Both the position numbers and the translations under genes were made by a program. A DNA stretch of 26,182 nt, from the IMG/VR virus record IMGVR_UViG_3300027816_002663, positions 1-26,182 of that record; one strand, written 5' to 3'. Every line of letters begins with the position of its first letter. Position 1 is the first letter of the stretch. Positions 12,211 through 21,328 of the stretch are shown in pieces. This DNA is from a virus. The notes beneath the pieces were generated by a model. It was not told the DNA's origin. It saw only the letters and a list, made by a program, of their open reading frames with translations, and ran no database searches.

Positions 12211-12769
12211 AATTAATAAAGAACATGTAAATGCATTAGATGTCAGTCATCTCAGAGATATGTCTCTGAATCAAAATGACTGGCTACCTGCAGGACAAAG
12301 TGAGTATAGATTGTATGCTTACCTCTCTACATTTTTCAATAAAAGTACTATTCTGGACATTGGTACTCGCACTGGTGGGTCCGCTCTTGCACTTTCTTAT
12401 AATCCAACTAACCAAGTCATTAGTTATGATCTGGTAGAACAAGGTGCAAGTTCAATCGAGAAAGATAACATCACATGGAAAATCATGGACTTCATGGAAG
12501 ATGAAGAACTTGATTGGAACAACATTCCTATTGTCATGATTGATGTTGATCCTCATGATGGATCCCAAGAACGTGTCATGATGAATTGGCTTCGTGACAA
12601 GGGTTGGAAAGGAATTCTAATTCATGATGATATTGGTCCTGGTTGGCCTGATATTCAACTTATGTGGGATGAGATTCCCGAAGAAAAGTTTGATGTTACT
12701 GAGATTGCTCACATGAGTGGAACTGGTATTGTCAACTTTGGAAATGCACACGAAATTAGTATCGTCTGA
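12200..12769 (+). CDS. Putative class I SAM-dependent methyltransferase
   Basis: The start at 12200 is chosen because earlier in-frame starts lie deep in the epimerase gene. ILDIGTRTGG (51-60) is motif I, VISYDLVE (73-80) ends in the expected acidic residue, and PIVMIDVDPHDG follows as a metal- or substrate-binding strand, resembling methyltransferases that act on sugars or small molecules. Length is 189 residues. It overlaps gme by 11 bases and the next gene by one base (TGATG). The substrate is probably a nucleotide sugar or glycan, by context only. Confidence 0.7.
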   Translation: MKIEINKEHVNALDVSHLRDMSLNQNDWLPAGQSEYRLYAYLSTFFNKSTILDIGTRTGGSALALSYNPTNQVISYDLVEQGASSIEKDNITWKIMDFMEDEELDWNNIPIVMIDVDPHDGSQERVMMNWLRDKGWKGILIHDDIGPGWPDIQLMWDEIPEEKFDVTEIAHMSGTGIVNFGNAHEISIV

Positions 12770-13626
12770 TGAAAATTACAGTACTTGGTTCCAGTGGGCA
12801 GATCGGCGCCTACTTAACAGAATACCTACGTAGTAAAGGTCACACTGTTCATGAATTTGATGTTGTCAATGGTGAACATCAAGACATGACTGTTATTCCT
12901 AATCCAGAACTTCATAGAGTAATTAAGGATACTGATTTTGTATTCTTCCTTGCATTTGATGTTGGTGGATCACGTTATTTAAAGAAGTATCAACATACTT
13001 TCCAGTTTATTGACAACAATGGCCGTCTTATGGTCAATGCATTTGGACTTCTGAAAAAGTATAATAAAAAGTTTATCTTTGCATCATCTCAGATGAGTAA
13101 CATGAGTTATTCACCTTATGGTGTTCTTAAGAATGTCGGTGAACTCTATACCAAGTCATTGAATGGTTTGATTGTAAAGTTTTGGAACGTTTATGGAATT
13201 GAAAAAGATCACGAAAAATCCCATGTCATTACGGACTTCATCCGCAAAGGTTTTGAGACTGGTGTTATTGACATGCTTACTGATGGTCAGGAAGAACGAG
13301 AGTTTCTATATGCAGAAGACTGCTGCGAAGCACTTGAAACGATCATGGAAAACTATGATGACTTTACTTCTGAAGACAATCTTCATATCACCAGTTTCCA
13401 CTCTACAAAGGTCGTTGATATTGCGAGCATGATTTGCGGCCAATTTAATTTGATTGGAAAGTATGATGTTAAGATTCAACCCTCTACTGAAAAAGATAGT
13501 GTTCAGTTAGATAAAAGAAATAAACCAGACACATACTTAACAAAGTGGTGGATACCCAAGACAACTATTGATCAAGGTATCGCTAAAGTATTCGAGGCAA
13601 TGAAGAATGAACAAGTTCAAAATTAA
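12769..13626 (+). CDS. NAD-dependent epimerase/dehydratase (extended SDR)
   Basis: The N-terminal GSSGQIG (7-13) is the NAD-binding loop and Tyr117-x3-Lys121 (YGVLK) is the SDR catalytic pair, preceded by FASSQMSNM. FWNVYG and REFLYAEDCCEA later in the chain match sugar-nucleotide epimerases. The exact reaction cannot be read from the motifs. Reductase, 4-epimerase and 4,6-dehydratase are all possible, though the usual dehydratase TDE motif is not seen. It sits between a methyltransferase and a GT10 gene with overlaps at both ends. Confidence 0.82.
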   Translation: MKITVLGSSGQIGAYLTEYLRSKGHTVHEFDVVNGEHQDMTVIPNPELHRVIKDTDFVFFLAFDVGGSRYLKKYQHTFQFIDNNGRLMVNAFGLLKKYNKKFIFASSQMSNMSYSPYGVLKNVGELYTKSLNGLIVKFWNVYGIEKDHEKSHVITDFIRKGFETGVIDMLTDGQEEREFLYAEDCCEALETIMENYDDFTSEDNLHITSFHSTKVVDIASMICGQFNLIGKYDVKIQPSTEKDSVQLDKRNKPDTYLTKWWIPKTTIDQGIAKVFEAMKNEQVQN

Positions 13627-14407
13627 TCTTCATTGTAACGATTCTCTTCTCCCTTCCACTTCAGATAAAAATACTTCCAAGTATACTGAATGGGTTTATG
13701 ACAGGTCAGGATCGGTGAGTCTTTATGTAAATCAGAGATCACTCGATGTTCTTCAGGATGTTTCGGATACTCCTAAGTATATTTGGCTTCTCGAATCAAA
13801 ACAAATTATTCAAGGTGTTTATGATTGGATTCTTGCAAACTATGACTTTGTTGCTTCTAGAGTAGATGGAATTCTTTCTCCAGACAAAGAACTTTGTGAA
13901 AAGTATTCTAAGTTTCAGTATGCTTTAACTAATGCAGCTCCATGGATTGAAGAACGACAAATCTATGAGAAGACTAAATTGGTCTCTATGATTTCTTCTA
14001 ATAAGTCCATGGTTCCTGGCCATCGTAAGAGACTTGAATTTGTCAATAAATTCAAAGATCAAGTAGATCTTTATGGTCGTGGATTTCGTGATCTTCCCAG
14101 AAAGGAAGAAGGTATTAAAGACTATATGTTCTCTATCGCAGTGGAGAATGCCGTCTATGATACATACTTTACAGAGAAACTAACAGATTGTTTCGCAACA
14201 GGAACAATTCCAGTCTTCTACGGTTGTAGAGGAGTTACAGAGTATTTCAACGAGGATGGTATTATATTCTTGGACGATGACTTTGATGTTTCTACATTGA
14301 CAGAAGAACTTTATTATTCTAAAATGGATGCGATTAAAGACAACTTTGAACGTGCCAACAATCTGCCAGTGGCAGAAGATTACCTCTACGAAACTTACTG
14401 GAAATGA
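13607..14407 (+). CDS. GT10 fucosyltransferase-like glycosyltransferase
   Basis: Family GT10 enzymes transfer L-fucose from GDP-fucose in alpha-1,3/4 linkage. The C-terminal half carries the family pattern: YGRGF (156-160), YMFSIAVEN (173-181) and YFTEKLTDCFATGTIPVFYG (187-206). There is no membrane anchor. The donor may not be fucose here, since no GDP-fucose synthesis genes are in the window but a GDP-L-galactose-forming epimerase is. The start overlaps the preceding gene by 20 bases, and the stop overlaps the next start by four (ATGA). Confidence 0.85.
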   Translation: MNKFKINLHCNDSLLPSTSDKNTSKYTEWVYDRSGSVSLYVNQRSLDVLQDVSDTPKYIWLLESKQIIQGVYDWILANYDFVASRVDGILSPDKELCEKYSKFQYALTNAAPWIEERQIYEKTKLVSMISSNKSMVPGHRKRLEFVNKFKDQVDLYGRGFRDLPRKEEGIKDYMFSIAVENAVYDTYFTEKLTDCFATGTIPVFYGCRGVTEYFNEDGIIFLDDDFDVSTLTEELYYSKMDAIKDNFERANNLPVAEDYLYETYWK

Positions 14408-15183
14408 GTACTTATAAAGGCTGGGAAGCAGAAGAACAGATTGCAGTTGATTATCTGGAAACTTGCCGTAGTGCAGTTGCAGATGATGAAGTCTTTGCAA
14501 AATTTAAATCAATTCAAGGGTATAAAAATATTTTAGAACATGTAACTCCTCGTCAAGGTGCAGAGTATCTTCAACTTGCTATGGAAATGGCTGGAGATGC
14601 TCTACTTGATAATCTTGAAACATTTAAAGAGAATGATGTTATCGGAACTCCTGATAGATTCTCTTATCCAGAAACGGGTAAAATCTCTCCCACTACAATT
14701 AGATACATTAAGAATGTATTTGAGATGGCAACTCTCCTTGGAGAGTCTCCCATTAGTCGTGTAGTAGAAGTTGGTGGCGGGTACGGTGGACTATGTAAGA
14801 CCTTAAGTGTTGTATGTGATTTTGATGAATATATTTTAGTTGATCTTCCAGAGGCAGTTGCAGTTCAACAAAAATATCTTAAAAACTTTCCTGAACTTTA
14901 TTCAAAGTGCAAGTTTGTGAGTTGTGATAATGTTGAAGAAGTAAAAGATGTAGATCTTTTTATTAGTAACTATGCACTTTCGGAGTGTGATTATGATACT
15001 CAGATTAATTATTATGATAAATTAGTTTCAAAGGCTAAGTTTGCTTACATCATTTATAATCTTGTCAACTTTAATGATTTCTACTATAATAAGTTTACTG
15101 GAAGGATGAGTGAAACATTTGAGTTCACCACCAGTAAGGATTATGAAAACACAGTAATTCTCGCAAAGGCCAAGGATCAATGA
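14404..15183 (+). CDS. Putative sugar O-methyltransferase
   Basis: The motif I loop EVGGGYGG (122-129) with preceding PISRVV and following DEYILVDLPEA matches the putative sugar O-methyltransferase group found in polysaccharide clusters. An all-helical region of about 100 residues precedes the Rossmann part, as in that group. LFISNYALSECD lies after motif III. It would cap or decorate a sugar hydroxyl. It overlaps its neighbours by four bases on each side. Confidence 0.78.
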   Translation: MSTYKGWEAEEQIAVDYLETCRSAVADDEVFAKFKSIQGYKNILEHVTPRQGAEYLQLAMEMAGDALLDNLETFKENDVIGTPDRFSYPETGKISPTTIRYIKNVFEMATLLGESPISRVVEVGGGYGGLCKTLSVVCDFDEYILVDLPEAVAVQQKYLKNFPELYSKCKFVSCDNVEEVKDVDLFISNYALSECDYDTQINYYDKLVSKAKFAYIIYNLVNFNDFYYNKFTGRMSETFEFTTSKDYENTVILAKAKDQ

Positions 15184-15971
15184 ACCGTATCAATGACTAT
15201 GATGATCTAGAAGATCGGATTGTAAAATGGATCTCTGATTATTGCATTACTCACCCATCTATTAAAAGTCTTGTAGTAGGAATTTCTGGAGGTATTGATT
15301 CTTCTGTGGTTTCTACTCTTTGTGCTTTGACTGGTATGCCAACTTATGTTGTTGGTATGCCTATCAATCAACTTGAAAATCAAGAATCTCTTTCTGATGC
15401 TCATGGTGAGTGGTTGGCTAATAACTTTAATAATGTGAAGTTTATTAAGACTGATATGAGCCATGTCTATGATTCTTTCTTAGAGACTATTTCATTGGAT
15501 ATTGGCGAACGATTTGCAACCAATAAACTTGCACAAGCCAATACTCGTTCTCGTCTTCGCATGATAACCCTTTATCAGGTGGCATCTTCGGTCAATGGTA
15601 TTGTTGTAGGTACTGGTAATAAAGTTGAAGATTATGGTGTAGGATTTTACACTAAATATGGTGACGGTGGAATTGACATTGCACCTATTGCTGATCTTTA
15701 CAAAACTGAAGTCTGGAGACTTGGTGAACACCTTGGAGTAGACGAAAGAATTATTTCTGCACCTCCCACAGATGGTTTGTGGGATGATGGTAGAACTGAT
15801 GAAGATCAGATTGGAACTTCATATGCAATGCTTGAGTGGGTAATGGAACGGGGTCTTCAGGAGGATCCAATGTTCTTAACAGAAGAACAGACCAATGCCA
15901 TCAATGTGTTTCAGAAGTTTCATATGCAAAACAAACATAAGATGGTTGAAATTCCGACATTTAAGCTATGA
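15180..15971 (+). CDS. nadE: NH3-dependent NAD+ synthetase
   Basis: NadE makes NAD+ from deamido-NAD+, ATP and ammonia. The PP-loop SGGIDSS (36-42) binds ATP, and GTGNKVEDYGVGFYTKYGDG (144-163), IAPIADLYKTEVW (167-179) and PPTDGLWDDGRTDEDQIG (195-212) are the NadE signatures. It has no N-terminal glutaminase domain. Length is 263 residues, normal for the ammonia-dependent type. It is embedded in the glycan operon, next to NAD-using sugar enzymes, so it may refill the NAD pool. A role as a sugar amidotransferase seems less likely because the NadE motifs are complete. Confidence 0.88.
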   Translation: MNRINDYDDLEDRIVKWISDYCITHPSIKSLVVGISGGIDSSVVSTLCALTGMPTYVVGMPINQLENQESLSDAHGEWLANNFNNVKFIKTDMSHVYDSFLETISLDIGERFATNKLAQANTRSRLRMITLYQVASSVNGIVVGTGNKVEDYGVGFYTKYGDGGIDIAPIADLYKTEVWRLGEHLGVDERIISAPPTDGLWDDGRTDEDQIGTSYAMLEWVMERGLQEDPMFLTEEQTNAINVFQKFHMQNKHKMVEIPTFKL

Positions 15972-17113
15972 AGATTGGACTTATTGGCGCAGGAAGACTT
16001 GGTATCTGCCTTGCACTCCTTATGGAAAATGCAGGATATGATGTCCTAGTCTCTGACATTCGTGAGGATTATGTAGAAAACCTCAATAAAAAAATCATTT
16101 CCAGTACAGAACCCTTTGTACAGGAACATCTTAGACAAGCTAAGTATCTTGAAGCAACCACTGATAATAAAAGAGTTATTCGAGAGTGTGAGCTCATTTT
16201 TACTTTGGTTGCAACTCCATCTTTGACGGATGGATCTTATGATGTAAGTTCTGTATGGGATGTTATTCGAGACTTCCAAGAGACTCCTGATGTAGAAGGA
16301 AAAACCCTCGTCGTTGGATGTACAACAAATCCGGGTGATTGTGCAAGATTCCAAGAACAACTTAAGTCTTACGGTGTAAATGTTGTTTACAACCCAGAAT
16401 TTATTGCACAGGGATCTATCATCAGAGACTTGACTCATGCAGACATGGTTCTGCTTGGTGGAGATAATGCAGAGGTCTTAGAAATCCTTTCTGAGATTTA
16501 TAAGAAAATTCAAGTCACAAAACCGGTCATTTCTGTAATGTCTTCCACATCTGCAGAGATAGTTAAGATTGCGATTAACTGTTATATGACAACCAAGATT
16601 AGTTTCGCAAACATGATTGGTCAGGTACTTATTCTTTCTGGACTTGAAAATGAGATTGAAACTGTTCTCTCATCTATTGCAAGTGACTCTAGAATTGGAA
16701 GTAAGTACTTACGATTTGGATTTGGATTTGGTGGACCATGTTTGCCTAGAGATAACAGAGCGTTTAGTAAGTATGCAGAAAAGTTAGGATTGACTTATAA
16801 TCTTGGTGAGACTACCGATAACTTTAATTATGAACACTCAAAGTTCTTAAAGAATTATTTTATTGATAGAAATAAAGAGAGTCTGCCATTTTACTTCAGT
16901 TACATATCCTATAAAAAAGGAACTGATATTTTAACTGAAAGTCAACAGTACATTCTCTGTCAAGATTTACTTGATGCTGGCTATATCGTTTATGTTGATG
17001 ATGTCGATTCAATTATCAAACAGGTTGAAAAAAACTTAACTGAGTGGTATGGTGGTAGAATCAAGTTTGGGAAACCTCCCGAAGATATTAAAACAATTGC
17101 AATTAATTTATGA
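15968..17113 (+). CDS. UDP-glucose/GDP-mannose dehydrogenase family protein
   Basis: Enzymes of this family oxidise a nucleotide sugar twice with NAD+ to a uronic acid. The protein shows GLIGAGRLG (4-12), YNPEFIAQGS (141-150), Lys200 and Asn204 in the helix AEIVKIAINCYMTTK, and the catalytic Cys258 in GFGGPCLPRD (253-262), where Arg replaces the more usual Lys. The C-terminal domain is short and divergent (total 381 residues, compared with about 390-440 in bacterial enzymes). The donor nucleotide cannot be read from sequence. It overlaps nadE and the following GT11 gene by four bases each. Confidence 0.85.
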   Translation: MKIGLIGAGRLGICLALLMENAGYDVLVSDIREDYVENLNKKIISSTEPFVQEHLRQAKYLEATTDNKRVIRECELIFTLVATPSLTDGSYDVSSVWDVIRDFQETPDVEGKTLVVGCTTNPGDCARFQEQLKSYGVNVVYNPEFIAQGSIIRDLTHADMVLLGGDNAEVLEILSEIYKKIQVTKPVISVMSSTSAEIVKIAINCYMTTKISFANMIGQVLILSGLENEIETVLSSIASDSRIGSKYLRFGFGFGGPCLPRDNRAFSKYAEKLGLTYNLGETTDNFNYEHSKFLKNYFIDRNKESLPFYFSYISYKKGTDILTESQQYILCQDLLDAGYIVYVDDVDSIIKQVEKNLTEWYGGRIKFGKPPEDIKTIAINL

Positions 17114-17970
17114 TAGGATATAATAGGCTAGGAAGTAATGGTCGTCTGGGAAACCAGATGTTCCAGTATGCATCACTCAGAGGCATTGCTGCAAAACGAG
17201 GATATGATTGGTGTATTCCTCCAGATACTTATGATCATAAAGATAACTATGGTCTATTTGAAACATTCGAATTGTCAAATGTTAAGGAATCCAACATTGG
17301 ATTTGTTGATGGTCAATATATACAAGAGAATGATCACTGTTTTATTCCAGAATTTTTTGATGAATGTCCTGACAATGTAAGTATTGATGGATACTTCCAG
17401 ACTGAAAAATATTTTAGTCACATTGCAGAGGAGATCCGTGAGGACTTCACCTTTAGAAAAGATTATCTCGATCCTTGTCAGGAGTATATTGATAGTTTAC
17501 CTTCTAGCCCTATCTTCCTTCATATTCGTCAGAGTGACAACATTGGGAGAGAACAATACCATCCCATCCTTCCCATTACGTTCTTTGAAGAGGCACTAAG
17601 TCATTGGCCTGAAGACACTCCATGTTTCGTCTTTACTGATGATATCGATTGGTGCAAGTACAATCCTTTCTTTAAGAAAGATCGATTTTTATTTAATGAA
17701 AGTAACGGTAAATATACATATAAAACTATTGATGGCACTGGAAAAATGCAGAATACTCTTCTGCCACAGGTCGATCTGTGTCTAATGAGTCTTTGTTCTG
17801 GTGCTATCATTGCAAACTCATCGTTCTCTTGGTGGGGAGCATGGTTGCAAAATGATCGAGGTAAAGTTGTTGCTCCAGATCCTAAGAAGTGGTTTGGCAC
17901 TGCAATGGCTAACCTGGATACCTCGGACATTGTTCCTGATCGTTGGATTATTCAAGAGTGGAGTAAGTAA
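17110..17970 (+). CDS. GT11 alpha-1,2-fucosyltransferase-like (copy 1)
   Basis: Family GT11 transfers L-fucose from a GDP donor. GRLGNQMFQYA (11-21), YFQTEKYF (95-102) and NSSFSWWGAW (236-245) are family segments. The donor-binding motif HxRRGD is changed to HIRQSD (138-143), replacing the second Arg and the Gly, so catalysis or donor choice may be altered. It is the first of three paralogues, sharing the near-identical segment NQMFQYA and the order of motifs. It overlaps by one base with copy 2. Confidence 0.9.
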   Translation: MIGYNRLGSNGRLGNQMFQYASLRGIAAKRGYDWCIPPDTYDHKDNYGLFETFELSNVKESNIGFVDGQYIQENDHCFIPEFFDECPDNVSIDGYFQTEKYFSHIAEEIREDFTFRKDYLDPCQEYIDSLPSSPIFLHIRQSDNIGREQYHPILPITFFEEALSHWPEDTPCFVFTDDIDWCKYNPFFKKDRFLFNESNGKYTYKTIDGTGKMQNTLLPQVDLCLMSLCSGAIIANSSFSWWGAWLQNDRGKVVAPDPKKWFGTAMANLDTSDIVPDRWIIQEWSK

Positions 17971-18866
17971 TGGCTGTTTCATTTAAAGGTTTAGGTAATG
18001 AAGGTCGTCTGGGTAACCAGATGTTTCAATATGCATTTATCCGTGGGCTCGCTGCAAACCGTGGATTTGATTGGGTAATTCCTCCTCCAGATGCTGACCG
18101 TCTAGACAACTATGGTCTTTTTGATGCATTTGAACTCACTAATTGTGATCTAGAAAAGAATACTGGGGAACCATTCTACAAAAATGTAGAATACCGTGAC
18201 ATGCATTTTAATGAAAAAATTTATAATGAATGTGACGATGACACCAATTTTTCGGGTAATTTTCAAACAGAAAGATACTTTGAAAACATTGCCCAGGAAC
18301 TCCGTGAGGATTTCGCGTTTAAAACAGCGTATTTGGAACCATGTCAAGAATTTGTTGATAGTCTTGGCGGAAGGGATAATTGTATTTTTTTGCATGTTCG
18401 TCGCGGTTCTCCAAATCTTACTGGTCGGAGAGGTGAAAAGTGGTCTTATCAGATGGTCCAAGAGTACCACCCACTTTGTAAAAAGGATTATTACCTCCAG
18501 GCTCTAAAGGAGTTTCCGGAAGATAAGAATATAATTGTAGTCTCAGATCTTATTGATTGGTGTAAAAAACAAGATTGGTTACAGGGAGATCGTTTCCATT
18601 TTTCCGATTCATCTTACGAGACATTTGGTGATGGCGCATCAGTTCCTTATATTGATCTCTGTCTCATGAGTCTTTGTGGAGGCGCAATCATTGCTAACTC
18701 TTCTCTTTCTTGGTGGGGAGCATGGTTGCAGAATGATACAGGTAAAGTTGTTGTTCCTGATCCTTGGTTTGGTCCTGCTTATGACCACTATAATATGAAA
18801 GATATGATCCCCGAAAGGTGGATTAAAATTCACAATGATCCATCTCCAGTTCCAGCAGAAACATGA
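17970..18866 (+). CDS. GT11 alpha-1,2-fucosyltransferase-like (copy 2)
   Basis: This copy has the same architecture as copy 1: GRLGNQMFQYA (12-22), FQTERYF (98-104), then HVRRGS (142-147), where Ser replaces the last Asp of HxRRGD, and NSSLSWWGAW near the end. A 10-20 residue insertion after HVRRGS is shared with copy 3 but absent from copy 1. The start codon overlaps the stop of copy 1 (TAATG). The product is cytosolic or peripheral at the inner membrane, with no signal peptide. Confidence 0.9.
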   Translation: MAVSFKGLGNEGRLGNQMFQYAFIRGLAANRGFDWVIPPPDADRLDNYGLFDAFELTNCDLEKNTGEPFYKNVEYRDMHFNEKIYNECDDDTNFSGNFQTERYFENIAQELREDFAFKTAYLEPCQEFVDSLGGRDNCIFLHVRRGSPNLTGRRGEKWSYQMVQEYHPLCKKDYYLQALKEFPEDKNIIVVSDLIDWCKKQDWLQGDRFHFSDSSYETFGDGASVPYIDLCLMSLCGGAIIANSSLSWWGAWLQNDTGKVVVPDPWFGPAYDHYNMKDMIPERWIKIHNDPSPVPAET

Positions 18867-19684
18867 AAGATTTAACATTTTTATTGCCTTGCCGAATCGA
18901 ATCAGAAGATAGACTTAGAAATGTAGTCACTTCTGTTACTTATCTTTTAAAGAATTTTCCAGAGTCGAAAGTAATATTAAAGGAAGTAGATACACATTCG
19001 CATTTTAAGTTTAGAGCTTTACCAGTAATTAGGAAGTATGTAGATACTGATAATCTAACTCATATATTTGAAGAAAACGAAGAAAAGTTTTTTCATAAGA
19101 CTAGAATACTAAATGATCTACTAGTTGCTTCTGAAACACCAATCGTTTATAATCATGATGTAGATGTTGTATTACCAAAAGGTAGTTATGAATCTGCTTA
19201 TAACGCAATAGTATCCGGGAATGTGGATGCTGTATATCCCTTTGGATGTGGTGTATATCAGTGGGCTGTAAATTATTCCGAGTCAACTTTTAATCAATTT
19301 CTTGATTCTAACTTTAACTTTGATGTCTTAAACGATTCTAAATTTAGAGTAGCTTCTTCTATTGGTTGGGGTCAAATGTTAAAGAGGGAAGTTGAAATTA
19401 ATGCAGGTCTTTGGAACGAGAATTTTATTTCTTGGGGAGCTGAAGATTGCGAATTTTATTTCAGATTAAACTCTTTTGGATTTAAGGTTGCTAGGGTAAA
19501 TGAAGACATCTATCATTTTGAACATGGTAGAACATTTAACTCACATTATCACAACCCAAAGTTCATGGATAACCATAATCTTTGGCAAAATATTAGAACT
19601 TGGGATGCACCAAAATTACAATCCTATTACCAACAACAAGAGTACATTAAAAAAAGAGGAGAACAATTAAATGTTAGCGTTTAA
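18863..19684 (+). CDS. GT-A fold glycosyltransferase (GT2/GT7-like)
   Basis: The N-terminus TFLLPCRIESEDRLRNVV (5-22) resembles the nucleotide-binding start of family 2 transferases. VYNHDVDVVLP (95-105) contains the DxD metal motif. FISWGAEDCEFYFRL (188-202) resembles the W-G-x-E-D acceptor/catalytic segment of galactosyltransferases (GT7 C-terminal type). The donor is probably UDP-linked galactose or N-acetylgalactosamine by family analogy. Base use is AT-richer than in the flanking GT11 genes. It overlaps both neighbours (4 and 14 bases) and interrupts the GT11 series. Confidence 0.8.
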   Translation: MKDLTFLLPCRIESEDRLRNVVTSVTYLLKNFPESKVILKEVDTHSHFKFRALPVIRKYVDTDNLTHIFEENEEKFFHKTRILNDLLVASETPIVYNHDVDVVLPKGSYESAYNAIVSGNVDAVYPFGCGVYQWAVNYSESTFNQFLDSNFNFDVLNDSKFRVASSIGWGQMLKREVEINAGLWNENFISWGAEDCEFYFRLNSFGFKVARVNEDIYHFEHGRTFNSHYHNPKFMDNHNLWQNIRTWDAPKLQSYYQQQEYIKKRGEQLNVSV

Positions 19685-20525
19685 TGAATTGGGAAATATT
19701 GGTCGTCTAGGAAATCAGATGTTCCAGTATGCAGCGTTACGAGGTATTGCATCCGTAAAAGGATATGATTGGTGCATCCCTCCATATAATACTCGTAGAG
19801 TTGATAACTATAGTTTGGCTAATTGTTTTACACTAGAGAGTGTGAAGTCAATGAACCTATACATTCTGGATAGAGGGTTTGCTCCAGTTGTAGCTGAAAA
19901 ACATTTTCACTTTGATGAAGAACTCCTTCAACTGTGTCCTAATGATGTTTCTCTGCATGGATTTTTCCAGACAGAAAAATATTTTGCACATATCAAAGAT
20001 GAGATTCTTAAAGACTTTACTTTTCATGATGATCTAATCACTCCGGTAAAGGGCTTCCTTGATGAACTTAAAGACCCTATTTTTCTTCATGTTCGTCGTG
20101 GTGATCCAAATCTTGTTGACGCTCGGGGATTCAAGTGGGCATATACTGAGTGTTCTTCTCAACACCCTCCACAAACTCTAGAGTATTATGAAGAAGCTCT
20201 TAAGTTGTTCCCAGAAGATCAGGAAGTCGTAGTTGTTTCCGATTCTCCCGAATGGGTAATGGAACAGGAAGTCTTTAAACCAGATCGGTTCTACGTCTCT
20301 ACTCCCGAAGAAAAGTATCCTGATGGTTCCTATACTCCTTATGTTGACTTGTGCATCATGGCTAATTGTAAGGGTGGTATCATTGCTAACTCTACTCTTT
20401 CTTGGTGGGGTGCTTGGTTACAAAATGGTGCTGGTAAAATTGTAGCTCCTAAAAACTGGTTTGGTCCTGCATATGGACACAACAATACTGTTGATCTTTA
20501 TTGCGAGGGGTGGGAAGTTCTCTGA
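19671..20525 (+). CDS. GT11 alpha-1,2-fucosyltransferase-like (copy 3)
   Basis: This is the third paralogue and the only one with a canonical donor motif, HVRRGD (140-145). GRLGNQMFQYA (11-21), FFQTEKYF and NSTLSWWGAW complete the set. GGAGAA about 9 bases before the ATG is a good ribosome binding site. The gene overlaps the transferase before it by 14 bases and the GT25 gene by one base. Copies 1 and 3 share GYDWCIPP, so duplication within this lineage is likely. Confidence 0.92.
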   Translation: MLAFNELGNIGRLGNQMFQYAALRGIASVKGYDWCIPPYNTRRVDNYSLANCFTLESVKSMNLYILDRGFAPVVAEKHFHFDEELLQLCPNDVSLHGFFQTEKYFAHIKDEILKDFTFHDDLITPVKGFLDELKDPIFLHVRRGDPNLVDARGFKWAYTECSSQHPPQTLEYYEEALKLFPEDQEVVVVSDSPEWVMEQEVFKPDRFYVSTPEEKYPDGSYTPYVDLCIMANCKGGIIANSTLSWWGAWLQNGAGKIVAPKNWFGPAYGHNNTVDLYCEGWEVL

Positions 20526-21328
20526 TGGAATCTGCTGTAATGGATAAAAACAAGTCTGCATATAAACTAAAAGGAATTGGACCCATCTATTACATTAATC
20601 TAGATGGACAACCAGAAAGAAAAGCGTACATGGAGTCAATGTTTTCCCATTGGGAAATTGATAATTACGAACGTATTTCTGCTTATGATGGTCGTGACGA
20701 TGACCTGAGTGATATTATTCATGGCAGGTATCCAGCAAATATGAGTTCTGGTGAGGTGGGTTGTGTGACTTCACACCTTAAGCTTCTCAAACATTTTCTT
20801 GAAACTTCGGATTCTCCATATTGTATTGTAATGGAAGATGATGTTGATATTAGTGTTGCGAAGTACTGGAACTTTACTTGGAATCAATTTATTGCAAGAC
20901 TTCCTTATGACTACGATGTAGTTCAACTTGCTATTATTTGTCCAGGAACTCTTCATGTTAACCTACATCGTAGGTTTGTGAATGATTTTTCCACAGCATG
21001 TTATGTTATTACTAGACATCATGCAGAAAAAGTAGTACGACTTCACTGCCGTGGAGATAAGTATAAACTTGATCATGCAATTAAGCCTCGTGCAGTTGCA
21101 GATGATTTAATTTATAACTCTGGAAATACTTTTGCTATTCCTTTGTTCTTGTATAGGATTGAGTTGGGATCATCCATTCACCCAGAACATATTGAAATCT
21201 TCCATAGAGGATCTCATGATGGACTTCGTAATCTTTGGGAAACTCGTGGTTCTGATTTAGAAATTGAGAAACTCATGGATTTTGATCCTTATCTTGGAAG
21301 AACTTCTGAGGCTCAACCACCAAGTTAA
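20525..21328 (+). CDS. GT25 family glycosyltransferase (LPS biosynthesis type)
   Basis: The GT25 pattern is clear: IYYINLDGQPERK (21-33), then GEVGCVTSHLKLLKHF (76-91) and YCIVMEDDVDI (99-109) with the acidic metal-binding cluster. Bacterial members add galactose or glucose to lipooligosaccharide. The ATG at 20525 overlaps the GT11 stop (TGATG); a second ATG at 20540 is also possible. Length is 267 residues. Confidence 0.88.
   Translation: MESAVMDKNKSAYKLKGIGPIYYINLDGQPERKAYMESMFSHWEIDNYERISAYDGRDDDLSDIIHGRYPANMSSGEVGCVTSHLKLLKHFLETSDSPYCIVMEDDVDISVAKYWNFTWNQFIARLPYDYDVVQLAIICPGTLHVNLHRRFVNDFSTACYVITRHHAEKVVRLHCRGDKYKLDHAIKPRAVADDLIYNSGNTFAIPLFLYRIELGSSIHPEHIEIFHRGSHDGLRNLWETRGSDLEIEKLMDFDPYLGRTSEAQPPS

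Noticed and set aside
13010-13040. TTGACA inside the SDR gene as a promoter
   Set aside because: No -10-like hexamer is found at 16-18 bases, and the region is coding with conserved structure.
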